From assembly GCA_945928575.1 (NCBI GenBank), contig CAMENP010000010.1, forward strand, positions 23,041 through 87,040: DNA of 64,000 bases, written 5' to 3'. This document shows positions 1-8,346 of this stretch, in pieces. Every line of letters starts with the position of its first letter. Position 1 is the stretch's first letter. The notes beneath the pieces are model-generated. The model saw only the letters and a program-made list of their open reading frames with translations. It made no database searches and was not told the origin of the DNA. This DNA comes from an uncultured Butyrivibrio sp. (GTDB lineage: Bacteria > Bacillota > Clostridia > Lachnospirales > Lachnospiraceae). The position numbers were made by a program, and so were the translations under genes.

Positions 1-1049
1 CCGAGAATGGGACTGGTATATATACGGCCATCATCATGCTTTACATCATCGGTTGATTTGCCAAGCATTGTTTCCATAAGGCTTGTCATGTCCATATTCT
101 CATCTTCGATGGTGATAGGATATGTTGATATGGTGTCTTCCTGGACTTTGTTAATGTATGCCTGAAAACCGTTGGACAGTGAAAGAATAAGAGCAATTCC
201 TATTATACCTATGCTTCCGGCAAAAGAAGTAAGGAATGTACGGCCTTTTTTTGTAAGCAGGTTCTTAAAACTGAGTGACAGGGCTGTTCCGAATGACATG
301 GATACTTTTGATTTGGATCTGCCTTTACGGACATGTACCGGGGAATGAACCTCTTTGGCAATGTCATCACCTTCATAAGGGTCACTGTCATCGATAACCC
401 GGCCGTCAAGAAGACGTATAATTCTTGATGAATACTGTTCTGCAAGTTCGGCATTGTGCGTAACCATTATAATTAATTTTTCACCGGATATTTCACGCAG
501 GATATTCATTATGGCAATGCTTGTTTCCGAATCGAGCGCACCGGTAGGCTCGTCTGCGAGGATTATGTCAGGATCATTGACGAGTGCACGCGCTATGGCA
601 ACACGCTGCATCTGTCCTCCGGACATCTGATTCGGCTTCTTGTGAAGCTGGTCCTTAAGTCCGACCTTGGCAAGTGCCTCGGCTGCACGCTTGCGGCGTT
701 CTGCTTTGGATACACCTGAGAGTGTGAGCGCAAGTTCTACGTTCGCCAATACAGTCTGATGCGGTATAAGATTATAGTTCTGGAATACAAAACCTATCTT
801 GTGATTACGGTATGAGTCCCAGTCCTTGTCTTTAAACTCCTTAGTGGAACGTCCGCCGATTATAAGGTCGCCGTCCGCGTACCGGTCAAGTCCGCCGATT
901 ATGTTTAACATAGTAGTCTTGCCGCAGCCTGACGGACCGAGTATTGATACAAATTCACTTTCACGGAATCGTATGTCGATTCCCTTGAGAGCGTGAACTT
1001 CGGTATCACCGGCAGTATAATTCTTTACAATACCTTTAAGTTGTAACAT
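1..1049 (-). CDS. ABC transporter, fused ATPase-permease (MacB/FtsX type), 5' part only
   Basis: The reverse strand is open from the ATG at 1049 to the window edge, so about 349 N-terminal residues are present and the rest is outside. The protein starts MLQLKGIVKNY and carries a full ABC ATPase: Walker A GPSGCGKTT near residue 40, signature MSGGQMQRVA, Walker B IILADEPTGALD and the switch histidine in VTHN. After about residue 230 an FtsX/MacB-type permease begins, with a first membrane segment near GSIGIIGIALILSLSNG and the start of an extracellular domain. Such fused proteins export antimicrobial peptides or lipoproteins, or remodel the envelope. An AGAAGGAGAA ribosome binding site precedes the start. 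The substrate cannot be told from this fragment. Confidence 0.9.
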   Translation of the reverse strand, partial: MLQLKGIVKNYTAGDTEVHALKGIDIRFRESEFVSILGPSGCGKTTMLNIIGGLDRYADGDLIIGGRSTKEFKDKDWDSYRNHKIGFVFQNYNLIPHQTVLANVELALTLSGVSKAERRKRAAEALAKVGLKDQLHKKPNQMSGGQMQRVAIARALVNDPDIILADEPTGALDSETSIAIMNILREISGEKLIIMVTHNAELAEQYSSRIIRLLDGRVIDDSDPYEGDDIAKEVHSPVHVRKGRSKSKVSMSFGTALSLSFKNLLTKKGRTFLTSFAGSIGIIGIALILSLSNGFQAYINKVQEDTISTYPITIEDENMDMTSLMETMLGKSTDDVKHDDGRIYTSPIL

Positions 1050-1173
1050 TGTGTTCTCCTTCTGATTATAATGCTAAAATATAATTTAAAATGTATCCGG
1101 CCAAAATACAATATATAAAATATAAAGATTTATTAAAAAAATATAAAAAATAGGAAAAATAATAATAATTTTC

Positions 1174-1202
1174 TTCAAATATCGAAAAACATGTGGTACA
1201 AT
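1174..1202 (+). promoter_or_regulatory. Probable sigma-A promoter of the deacetylase-bactofilin genes
   Basis: TTCAAA at 1174-1179 and TACAAT at 1197-1202 are separated by 17 bases, with a TGG extended -10 just upstream of TACAAT. It lies in the very AT-rich gap (1050-1239) between two divergent genes and 38 bases before the downstream start. A less clear candidate on the reverse strand (TTGTAT, 17 bases, TAAATT) could serve the ABC gene. Confidence 0.5.
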
Positions 1203-1239
1203 GTGATAAACGCATAAATTATGCAAAAGGATAGAAACC

Positions 1240-2217
1240 ATGAATGAAGACAAAGGAGAACTTTCCGAGGCAGCACGCCGGAGAAAGCGTATTAACCTCT
1301 ATAAGCGAATTATAATTATAATGATTATAACGATAATATTGCTGCCTACAATATTATGTGTAATTTTATTCTGCAGGATGAACCGCTTACAGAAGGATTT
1401 TTCGGAACTTAAGGCACAGCTTGAATCATCGGTACAGCTTGCATCGGATGAAGAGAGTCCCGGAAAGAAACAGAGTCAGGCATCACTTAATAAGAATCCG
1501 GCGGAACCGGAGAGCAGTGATACAGCGGATGCAGAGACGCAGCCTGCTGTGACGGAAGCAGAGACCGATGCGCAGACAACAGTGGAGGAAGCTCTTAAGC
1601 AGGGCCGTAAGGTTGTATATCTTACATTTGATGACGGTCCGAGCGATAATACGGATGCATTGCTTGATGTACTGGCAGAACATAATGTGAAAGCTACTTT
1701 TTTCGTGAACGGCCATGAAGGATATGAGGAAGCACTTAACCGAATAGTTAATGAGGGCCATACTCTTGCACTTCATACATATACACATGATTATGCACAT
1801 GTATATGAAAGCGTTGAGTCGTTCGCACAGGAAGTTGAGTCACTGCAGGATTATCTGGAGAAGACCACGGGAGTAAGACCGCACATATTCAGATTTCCGG
1901 GCGGTTCGAGTAATTCACAGGCACCGCTTCCGATATCACAATACATAGATTATCTTAATAAGAATAATCTTGTGTATTTCGACTGGAACGTATCGTCCGG
2001 CGACGGCGGTGACGGTCTCAGCCGCAAACAGGTTTATGACAATGTCATGAAAGGTATATCCGGCCAGGATATATCGGTTGTGCTTATGCACGATGCTACA
2101 TACAGAATGACCACTTTTGAGGCCGTTCCGGACATAATAGAGAAATTGCAGGAGCAGAACGCATTGATTCTCCCAATCACTGCAGACACGCAGCCTGTTC
2201 ATCATAATGTTAATTAA
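1240..2217 (+). CDS. Membrane-anchored polysaccharide (peptidoglycan-type) deacetylase
   Basis: This 325-residue protein has a basic cytoplasmic start, one membrane segment at about residues 24-45, a low-complexity linker rich in Glu, Ala and Thr to about residue 118, and then a NodB homology (carbohydrate esterase 4) domain. Visible motifs are TFDDGPSDNT near residue 129 (catalytic base and metal Asp), HTYTH with H179 and H183 as metal ligands, RFPGGSSN, DWNVSSGDGG and VVLMHDA. The family removes N-acetyl groups from cell-wall GlcNAc or MurNAc, and the topology puts the enzyme outside the membrane. The bactofilin gene follows after 17 bases with its own strong ribosome binding site, so co-transcription is likely. 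The exact substrate is inferred only from the family. Confidence 0.88.
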   Translation: MNEDKGELSEAARRRKRINLYKRIIIIMIITIILLPTILCVILFCRMNRLQKDFSELKAQLESSVQLASDEESPGKKQSQASLNKNPAEPESSDTADAETQPAVTEAETDAQTTVEEALKQGRKVVYLTFDDGPSDNTDALLDVLAEHNVKATFFVNGHEGYEEALNRIVNEGHTLALHTYTHDYAHVYESVESFAQEVESLQDYLEKTTGVRPHIFRFPGGSSNSQAPLPISQYIDYLNKNNLVYFDWNVSSGDGGDGLSRKQVYDNVMKGISGQDISVVLMHDATYRMTTFEAVPDIIEKLQEQNALILPITADTQPVHHNVN

Positions 2218-2234
2218 CCAGGAGGATTTTTGAA

Positions 2235-3029
2235 ATGGGATTTTTTAAGGATTTTAAAGAGGATTTATCACAGGCAGTCAATGAACTTTCGGATGACGCA
2301 TCAAAGCTTGCCGGTGTAAACGCAGAGAAGGTTGAAGAGCCGGTACCTGATGATGATGTGATGGTTGACACACTTGCAGACGATGTGCAGGCTGATGCAG
2401 GTGAGAACGATATTGAGGAGTCTCTTACAAGAGCTCTTGCAGATATTAAGACTGATGATAAGAAGACTGAATCAGTAAACCGCAAGAGTGCTAAGGCGGT
2501 AAAGGCAGAAGAAATACCTGTGCAGGCAGAAGAAGAACCGGCCGAAGAGCCTGAAGCTGCGGAGAACACGGATGAGATAAGTGATGAGACGGCAATTATT
2601 ACACCGGGACTTTCTATTTCCGGTGATGTTACATCGGCCGGATCAATCGAACTTCTCGGTACGGTTGAAGGCAATGTTACATGTAAAGGAAAGCTTGTCG
2701 TAAGCGGAACCATAAAGGGTAATTCGGTATCATCCGATTTCTTTGCCGACAAAGCCAACATAACAGGCGATGTGACATGTGAAGGCCCTGCCAAGATTGG
2801 AAACGGTTCCGTTATTATAGGTAACCTTGTTGCAACATCAGCTGTGATTGCCGGTGCGATCAAGGGTGATATTGATGTTCAGGGACCGGTTATCATTGAT
2901 ACAACGGCAATTGTAATGGGTGATATCAAGTCGAAGCTCGTACAGATTAATAACGGAGCAGTTATTGAAGGACATTGTTCACAGTGCTATTCTGATAACA
3001 GTCCTAAGAAATTTTTTGGAGAGAATTAA
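2235..3029 (+). CDS. Bactofilin-family polymer-forming protein
   Basis: The C-terminal half (about residues 125-250) has the repeated Gly/Val/Ile hexads of the bactofilin beta-helix, for example ISGDVTSAGSIELLGTVEGN and GDIDVQGPVIIDTTA. The family polymerises without nucleotides and scaffolds cell-wall enzymes. The first 120 residues are an unusually long acidic, probably disordered tail rich in Glu, Asp and Ala. A short C-terminal tail contains a lone Cys in HCSQCYS. AGGAGG lies 10 bases before the ATG. The gene sits directly behind a wall deacetylase, which fits the known habit of bactofilins to pair with peptidoglycan-modifying enzymes; a direct partnership here is inference. Confidence 0.88.
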   Translation: MGFFKDFKEDLSQAVNELSDDASKLAGVNAEKVEEPVPDDDVMVDTLADDVQADAGENDIEESLTRALADIKTDDKKTESVNRKSAKAVKAEEIPVQAEEEPAEEPEAAENTDEISDETAIITPGLSISGDVTSAGSIELLGTVEGNVTCKGKLVVSGTIKGNSVSSDFFADKANITGDVTCEGPAKIGNGSVIIGNLVATSAVIAGAIKGDIDVQGPVIIDTTAIVMGDIKSKLVQINNGAVIEGHCSQCYSDNSPKKFFGEN

Positions 3030-3044
3030 CATCGGAGGAATCTT

Positions 3045-3746
3045 ATGAAAGAGAAAAGAATACTTCTTAAGCTGAGCGGTGAAGCTCTTGCTGGAGATAA
3101 GCATACGGGATTTGACGAGGCTACTGTTCTTGAAATTGCAAGGCAGGTCAAAGCAGTACATGATGACGGAGCCGAGATCGGTGTTGTTATAGGCGGCGGT
3201 AATTTCTGGCGCGGAAGAACAAGTGAGAATATGGACAGAACGAAAGCAGATCAGATAGGAATGCTTGCAACTATAATGAATTGCATTTATGTGTCCGAAA
3301 TGTTCAGAAGTACAGGACTTGAAACTGAGATACTCACACCGTTTGAATGTGGTTCGGTTACCAAGCTTTTTTCCAAAGACCGTGCCAATAAGTATTTTAA
3401 ACAGGGCAAAATAGTATTTTTTGCCGGAGGAACAGGTCATCCTTATTTCTCTACGGATACGGGAATTGTTCTCAGGGCAATTGAGATGGATGCTGACGCA
3501 ATATATCTTGCCAAAGCAATTGACGGTGTGTATGACAGCGATCCGAAGACTAATCCGGCGGCTGTTAAATATGACAGTGTCTCGATTGATGATGTAATTG
3601 CCAATAAGCTTGCGGTAATAGATATGACGGCATCGGTTATGTGCATGGAAAACAAGATGCCGCTTGTCGTATTCGGTCTTAATGAGAAAGACAGCATTAT
3701 CAATACATACAATGGTAAATTTAACGGAACCATTGTTACAGTGTAA
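3045..3746 (+). CDS. pyrH: UMP kinase
   Basis: At 233 residues this is the normal length of bacterial UMP kinase of the amino-acid kinase fold. It begins KRILLKLSGEALAG (phosphate-binding loop), has GVVIGGGNFWRG, the FFAGGTGHPYFSTDT substrate loop, and a C-terminal KIDG-like AKAIDGVYDSDP segment. It phosphorylates UMP to UDP with ATP in the cytoplasm, feeding pyrimidine nucleotides and UDP-sugars. GGAGG precedes the start. It opens the conserved run pyrH-frr-uppS-cdsA. The usual upstream neighbours rpsB and tsf are not here; a bactofilin gene takes that place. Confidence 0.97.
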   Translation: MKEKRILLKLSGEALAGDKHTGFDEATVLEIARQVKAVHDDGAEIGVVIGGGNFWRGRTSENMDRTKADQIGMLATIMNCIYVSEMFRSTGLETEILTPFECGSVTKLFSKDRANKYFKQGKIVFFAGGTGHPYFSTDTGIVLRAIEMDADAIYLAKAIDGVYDSDPKTNPAAVKYDSVSIDDVIANKLAVIDMTASVMCMENKMPLVVFGLNEKDSIINTYNGKFNGTIVTV

Positions 3747-3787
3747 TATAGAATAATTATGGCATAAGCCCTATATCAGGAGGAAAA

Positions 3788-4339
3788 ATGAGCGAAATTA
3801 AAATTTACGAAGAGAAAATGGAAAAGTCACTTGCGGCACTCGAGGCTGATTATGCAACAATAAGAGCCGGCAGAGCCAATCCGCATATTCTTGATAAAAT
3901 TAAAGTTGATTATTATGGAACACCATCACCGCTTCAGCAGGTAGCCAATGTTTCGGTTCCGGAAGCAAGAATGATCCAGATACAGCCATGGGAGTCATCA
4001 CTCATCAAAGATATTGAAAAGGCTATTCTTACATCGGATCTCGGCCTTACACCGACCAATGACGGAAAGTCAATAAGACTTGTATTCCCTGAACTTACAG
4101 AGGACAGACGTAAAGAAATAGTTAAAGACATCAAGAAAAAGGGTGAGAATGCCAAAGTAGCTGTCAGAAATATCAGAAGAGATGCTAACGATGCTATTAA
4201 GAAGAGCAGCAAGGAAAATGATATGTCTGAGGATGATGTTAAGAAGATTGAAGGAGATATCCAGAAACTTACAGATAAGTATATAGCCGATATCGATAAG
4301 GCAGTCGAGAACAAAACAAAGGAAATCATGACGGTATAA
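3788..4339 (+). CDS. frr: Ribosome recycling factor
   Basis: The 183-residue protein matches the standard length and layout of RRF: an alpha-helical hairpin interrupted by a small beta domain at about residues 30-105. Typical segments are IRAGRANPHILDKIKVDYYG, PLQQVANVSVPEARMI and the C-terminal KIEGDIQKLTDKYIADID. With EF-G it splits post-termination ribosomes. TCAGGAGG stands just upstream of the ATG. The 41-base gap after pyrH shows no clear terminator, so the two genes probably share a transcript. Confidence 0.97.
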   Translation: MSEIKIYEEKMEKSLAALEADYATIRAGRANPHILDKIKVDYYGTPSPLQQVANVSVPEARMIQIQPWESSLIKDIEKAILTSDLGLTPTNDGKSIRLVFPELTEDRRKEIVKDIKKKGENAKVAVRNIRRDANDAIKKSSKENDMSEDDVKKIEGDIQKLTDKYIADIDKAVENKTKEIMTV

Positions 4340-4345
4340 TCGTCG

Positions 4346-5089
4346 GTGCAGGATATGGATAATTATAATGAGAAGCTTGGACTTAATATTCCTGAACATG
4401 TCGGTATAATTCTTGACGGCAACGGAAGATGGGCCAAGCAGAGACTGATGCCGCGTAATTTCGGACATATGCAGGGCAGTAAAGTTCTTGAGCAGATATG
4501 TGATGATGCTGACGAGATAGGAATCAAATATCTTACGGTATATGTATTTTCAACAGAGAACTGGAACCGCTCCGATAAAGAAGTGGCAGGTCTTATGAAA
4601 ATATTGCGTAATTACTTAAAGGATTGCATAAAGAGGGCCAATAAGAACAATATGAAAGTCCGTATTCTCGGCAAGAAGGACCGCCTGGATGAGGATATCA
4701 TAGAAAGCATCGAACGTCTTGAGACAGCTACAGCCGGTAATACCGGACTTGTATTTCAGGTAGCGCTTAATTATGGCGGACGCGATGAAATGGTCAGGGC
4801 AATGCGCAAGATGACGAAAGACATTATTGATAAAGGCCTTTCGCCCGAAGATATCGATGAGAATATGTTCTCGGGATATCTTGACACAGCCGGCGCGCCG
4901 GATCCGGATCTCATAATACGAACAAGCGGAGAGAAAAGAATATCGAACTTCCTTTTATGGCAGTGTGCATATTCAGAATTTGATTTTCCGGAGATTTTGT
5001 GGCCGGATTTCAATAAACGGCGCTTGATCGAAGCTGTTGAGAGATATAATAAGAGAGACAGACGCTTTGGCGGAGTGAAGGAGGAATAG
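4346..5089 (+). CDS. uppS: Isoprenyl transferase (undecaprenyl diphosphate synthase)
   Basis: The cis-prenyltransferase signatures are all present: HVGIILDGNGRWAKQR with the catalytic Asp, GHMQGSK, YLTVYVFSTENWNRS, and the C-terminal PDLIIRTSGEKRISNFLLWQ followed by YSEFDFPEILWPDF. The enzyme condenses isopentenyl units onto farnesyl diphosphate to make the C55 lipid carrier for wall polymers. The start is uncertain: the longest frame uses GTG at 4346, but ATG at 4355 is equally possible, and neither has a well-spaced ribosome binding site. Translation coupling to frr, six bases upstream, is likely. cdsA follows after a single base. Confidence 0.95.
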   Translation: MQDMDNYNEKLGLNIPEHVGIILDGNGRWAKQRLMPRNFGHMQGSKVLEQICDDADEIGIKYLTVYVFSTENWNRSDKEVAGLMKILRNYLKDCIKRANKNNMKVRILGKKDRLDEDIIESIERLETATAGNTGLVFQVALNYGGRDEMVRAMRKMTKDIIDKGLSPEDIDENMFSGYLDTAGAPDPDLIIRTSGEKRISNFLLWQCAYSEFDFPEILWPDFNKRRLIEAVERYNKRDRRFGGVKEE

Positions 5090-5090
5090 A

Positions 5091-5894
5091 ATGCGTACCA
5101 GAATTATCAGTGGTGCTGTTTTGACGGCCATACTCGTCGGAGCTGTAGCAGGCGGCCGAATTACAATGTTTTTGCTGTCATTGGTTATAACATGCCTCGG
5201 TATGTTTGAATTATACAGAGTAGTAGGAATTCATAAAAGTCCATTGGGAATAGTAGGATATATTCTTGCTGCGGCTTATTATGCGCTTCTGTGGTTTGAT
5301 AAACTTGAGTTTATGGATCTGTATTGTGTAGCATGCGGAATAATAATAATGTTCTCATATGTATGCAGTTTCAAAACCAAGAAAGCAAGCCAGGCGGCAT
5401 TTGCGCTGTTAGGTATTTTTTATGTTGCAATTCCGCTTTCATTTTTATATAGAATAAGGATTATCGACAAATACGGAATATACTTATTTATACTGCTTTT
5501 TGTATGTTCGTGGATTGCAGATACATTTGCATATTTTACGGGCGTAACTTTCGGAAAGCATAAGCTAGTGCCGCACCTGAGTCCTAAAAAATCTGTCGAG
5601 GGTGCGATAGGCGGAATAACAGGAGCTGCGCTTGTCGGACTTTTATATGGCTTTATATTGCACAAAGTCCTTGGAATTAAAGCAATGCTTCCGTTCCTGA
5701 TAATAAGTGCGGTTGGAGCTTTTATATCCATTTTTGGAGACCTTGCTGCATCTGCAATTAAACGTAATTACGATGTTAAGGACTATAGCAATCTCATACC
5801 CGGACACGGTGGAATACTTGACCGTTTTGACAGTATGATATTTGTTGCGCCGATAGTTTATATCGGAGCACAGCTTTTGATGCCTTTATTATAG
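5091..5894 (+). CDS. cdsA: Phosphatidate cytidylyltransferase (CDP-diglyceride synthase)
   Basis: The 267-residue protein is strongly hydrophobic with about seven or eight membrane segments and ends with the CdsA signature: SPKKSVEGAIGGITGA, then ISIFGDLAASAIKRNYDVKD and IPGHGGILDRFDS, which hold the catalytic acidic and glycine residues. It makes CDP-diacylglycerol from phosphatidate and CTP. That product is also the substrate of the PgsA-type enzyme at 26371-26910. An AGGAGG site overlaps the end of uppS and the ATG follows the uppS stop by one base, so the two are surely co-translated. Confidence 0.96.
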   Translation: MRTRIISGAVLTAILVGAVAGGRITMFLLSLVITCLGMFELYRVVGIHKSPLGIVGYILAAAYYALLWFDKLEFMDLYCVACGIIIMFSYVCSFKTKKASQAAFALLGIFYVAIPLSFLYRIRIIDKYGIYLFILLFVCSWIADTFAYFTGVTFGKHKLVPHLSPKKSVEGAIGGITGAALVGLLYGFILHKVLGIKAMLPFLIISAVGAFISIFGDLAASAIKRNYDVKDYSNLIPGHGGILDRFDSMIFVAPIVYIGAQLLMPLL

Positions 5895-5913
5895 AAGAAA
5901 CGGGGTCTGTATT

Positions 5914-7047
5914 ATGAAGAAAATTGCAATTCTCGGGTCAACGGGTTCGATGGGAACCCAGACCCTTGATGTTGTCCGTAAAAATAAAGATATTGAGGTG
6001 CTGGCACTTGCGGCCGGTTCCAATGTTAAGGCTTTGGCTGAGCAGATTAGAGAATTCAGACCAAAGCTTGTTTGTATTGCAAAGGAAGAAAGCATCAGTG
6101 AATTAAAACTTCTTACTAATGACATCCCTTATGAGATATGTTACGGAACTGAAGGACTTGTGCGTGTTGCTACATATGATGATGTCGAGATTCTTGTCAC
6201 AGCGATAGTCGGAATGATAGGAATTGTTCCTACTATTGAGGCGATTAAAGCCGGTAAGGACATTGCGCTTGCGAATAAAGAAACATTGGTAACTGCAGGA
6301 CACATAATTATGCCGCTTGCGAAAGAGTATAATGTAAGAATTCTGCCGGTGGACAGTGAACATAGTGCTATTTTCCAGTCACTTAACGGTGAAAATCCGT
6401 CAACTATAGAAAAAATACTTCTCACAGCGTCAGGCGGACCGTTCAGAGGAAGAACAATTGATGAGATGCGCGATGTCAGAGTTGAGGATGCCCTTAAGCA
6501 TCCGAACTGGTCGATGGGTCATAAAATAACCATCGATTCGGCTACAATGGTCAACAAGGGACTGGAAGTTATGGAAGCAAGATGGCTGTTCGGCGTTGAT
6601 ATAGATGATGTGACGGTTGTGGTACAGCCGCAGAGTGTTATTCATTCAATGGTCCAGTTTATTGACGGAAGTATTATTGCACAGCTCGGCTGCCCGGATA
6701 TGAGACTGCCCATACAGTATGCACTTTATTATCCGGAGAGAAAGCCAATGGATATAGCAAGGCTTGATTTTGCCAGGCTTGCTTCAATAACTTTTGAAGC
6801 ACCGGATATGGTTAATTTTAAGGGTCTTGCATTAGCATATAAGGCAGGACGCAAGGGTGGAAATCTTCCGACAATACTCAATGCTGCCAATGAATTTGCG
6901 GTTGCGCTCTTCCTTGACAGGAAGTGCGGTTTTCTTGACATAACAGATATGATTGAAAAAGCAATGGATTGCATACAATATATAGATAATCCTGATGTTA
7001 ATGATATACTTGACACAGAGAAAGCAGTTTATGAATTTTTGAGGTAA
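5914..7047 (+). CDS. dxr: 1-deoxy-D-xylulose-5-phosphate reductoisomerase
   Basis: The 377-residue protein opens with the NADPH-binding motif AILGSTGSMGTQTLDVV. Next come the substrate and metal residues in LANKETLVTAG and LPVDSEHSAIFQ, the flexible catalytic loop around TASGGPFRGRT, and KHPNWSMGHKITIDSATMVNKGLEVMEA in two adjoining stretches. It converts DXP to MEP, the committed step of non-mevalonate isoprenoid synthesis. The ispG gene of the same pathway lies 1.3 kb downstream, and uppS, which uses the product, lies upstream, so the cluster links isoprenoid supply to its main use in the wall. The intervening gene is rseP. Confidence 0.97.
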   Translation: MKKIAILGSTGSMGTQTLDVVRKNKDIEVLALAAGSNVKALAEQIREFRPKLVCIAKEESISELKLLTNDIPYEICYGTEGLVRVATYDDVEILVTAIVGMIGIVPTIEAIKAGKDIALANKETLVTAGHIIMPLAKEYNVRILPVDSEHSAIFQSLNGENPSTIEKILLTASGGPFRGRTIDEMRDVRVEDALKHPNWSMGHKITIDSATMVNKGLEVMEARWLFGVDIDDVTVVVQPQSVIHSMVQFIDGSIIAQLGCPDMRLPIQYALYYPERKPMDIARLDFARLASITFEAPDMVNFKGLALAYKAGRKGGNLPTILNAANEFAVALFLDRKCGFLDITDMIEKAMDCIQYIDNPDVNDILDTEKAVYEFLR

Positions 7048-7051
7048 GCTT

Positions 7052-8332
7052 ATGAAATATGTTATCGCTTTTTTGGTACTTAGTATTATTATAATAGTAC
7101 ATGAGCTGGGACATTTTATTGTTGCAAAAGCAAGCGGTGTTACCGTAACGGAATTTTCACTCGGAATGGGTCCGAGATTATTGAAATTCAAGCATAAAGG
7201 AACGATGTACAGCATCAAATTATTCCTTTTTGGCGGCTCATGCCAGATGCTTGGGGAAGATGAAGATAACAGCAGTGACGGATCATTCAATTCCAAATCA
7301 GTATGGAAGAGAATGGCGATTGTTGTGGCGGGACCGCTTTTTAATTTTGTACTGGCTTTTGTATTATCGGTTGTTATACTTGGCAAAATCGGATATGATC
7401 CGTGTGTTGTATACAGTGTGGATGAAGGCTCGGCCGCTGAACAGGCCGGACTTGAGGCCGGTGACAGGATAGTTAAAATTGACCATACCAAGGTTAATTT
7501 CTACGGAGATTACAGTTTATGGCTTACTGAGAATGAGGGCGAAGTTATGCATATAACATATGTGCGTGACGGAGAGAAACACAATACAACGCTTGTTCCT
7601 GAATATGTGGATGAAGATGTCTACCAGATGGGTGTGCTTATGGATCGGGATAATCCGGTCATATCATCCGTAAGCAAAGATTCGCCGGCAGAAAGCGCCG
7701 GAATCAAAAGCGGAGATAAAATACTCAGTATCAACGGAACTGCTGTAAGCATAACTGATGAGGTCAGCCCGTTGGTAAATGCATCCGGTGACAGTGAACT
7801 GACACTTGTTGTCGAACGTGACGGAAGTGAAGTTACAATAAAGATTACACCGAATAAGGTGCATCAGACATATTATAATCTTGGCATGTATATGTCGGCG
7901 GCAAGGGAAAAATTAAATCCCGCAGGCACGATTGAATATTCATTTAAGAATGTCGGATACTGGATTAAAGCTGTGTTTAAGAGCTTTAAACTTCTTTTTA
8001 CCGGCAAAGTTTCCGCAAATGATGTTTCGGGCCCGGTCGGAATAGTTTCCGCAATCGGTAATGTTGTTACCGAGAGTAAGAGCGATGGCGTGCTGTATGT
8101 TATTTTAAATCTCCTTAACTGGAGTGTTATGATAAGTGCCAACCTGGGAGTTATGAACCTGTTACCAATACCGGCTCTTGACGGAGGACGGCTTGTGTTT
8201 CTTATAATAGAAGCAATAAGGCGTAAACCTGTTCCGAGAGAGAAAGAAGGAATGGTGCATTTTGTCGGAATTGTGCTTCTGATGGTATTGATGGTTGTTA
8301 TTATGGCAAATGATATTCGCAAATTATTCTGA
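7052..8332 (+). CDS. rseP: RIP (site-2) zinc metalloprotease, RseP family
   Basis: The 426-residue membrane protein has the HELGH zinc motif in its first membrane segment (about residue 18), two PDZ-like regions (about residues 120-190 and 195-275, with GSAAEQAGLEAGDRIVKID and SPAESAGIKSGDKILSING), and the second active-site motif NLLPIPALDGGRL in the C-terminal membrane half. The family cleaves membrane-bound anti-sigma factors or remnant signal peptides within the bilayer. Two PDZ domains are a feature of the E. coli type; many Firmicute homologues carry one. It begins four bases after dxr and its stop overlaps the next ATG, so it is inside the operon. Confidence 0.94.
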   Translation: MKYVIAFLVLSIIIIVHELGHFIVAKASGVTVTEFSLGMGPRLLKFKHKGTMYSIKLFLFGGSCQMLGEDEDNSSDGSFNSKSVWKRMAIVVAGPLFNFVLAFVLSVVILGKIGYDPCVVYSVDEGSAAEQAGLEAGDRIVKIDHTKVNFYGDYSLWLTENEGEVMHITYVRDGEKHNTTLVPEYVDEDVYQMGVLMDRDNPVISSVSKDSPAESAGIKSGDKILSINGTAVSITDEVSPLVNASGDSELTLVVERDGSEVTIKITPNKVHQTYYNLGMYMSAAREKLNPAGTIEYSFKNVGYWIKAVFKSFKLLFTGKVSANDVSGPVGIVSAIGNVVTESKSDGVLYVILNLLNWSVMISANLGVMNLLPIPALDGGRLVFLIIEAIRRKPVPREKEGMVHFVGIVLLMVLMVVIMANDIRKLF

Positions 8333-8346
8333 TGGAGGATAATCAG

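Noticed and set aside
2210..2863. Long reverse frame opposite the bactofilin gene
   Set aside because: Ser/Thr-rich mirror of an acidic repeated protein; no start signal or family.
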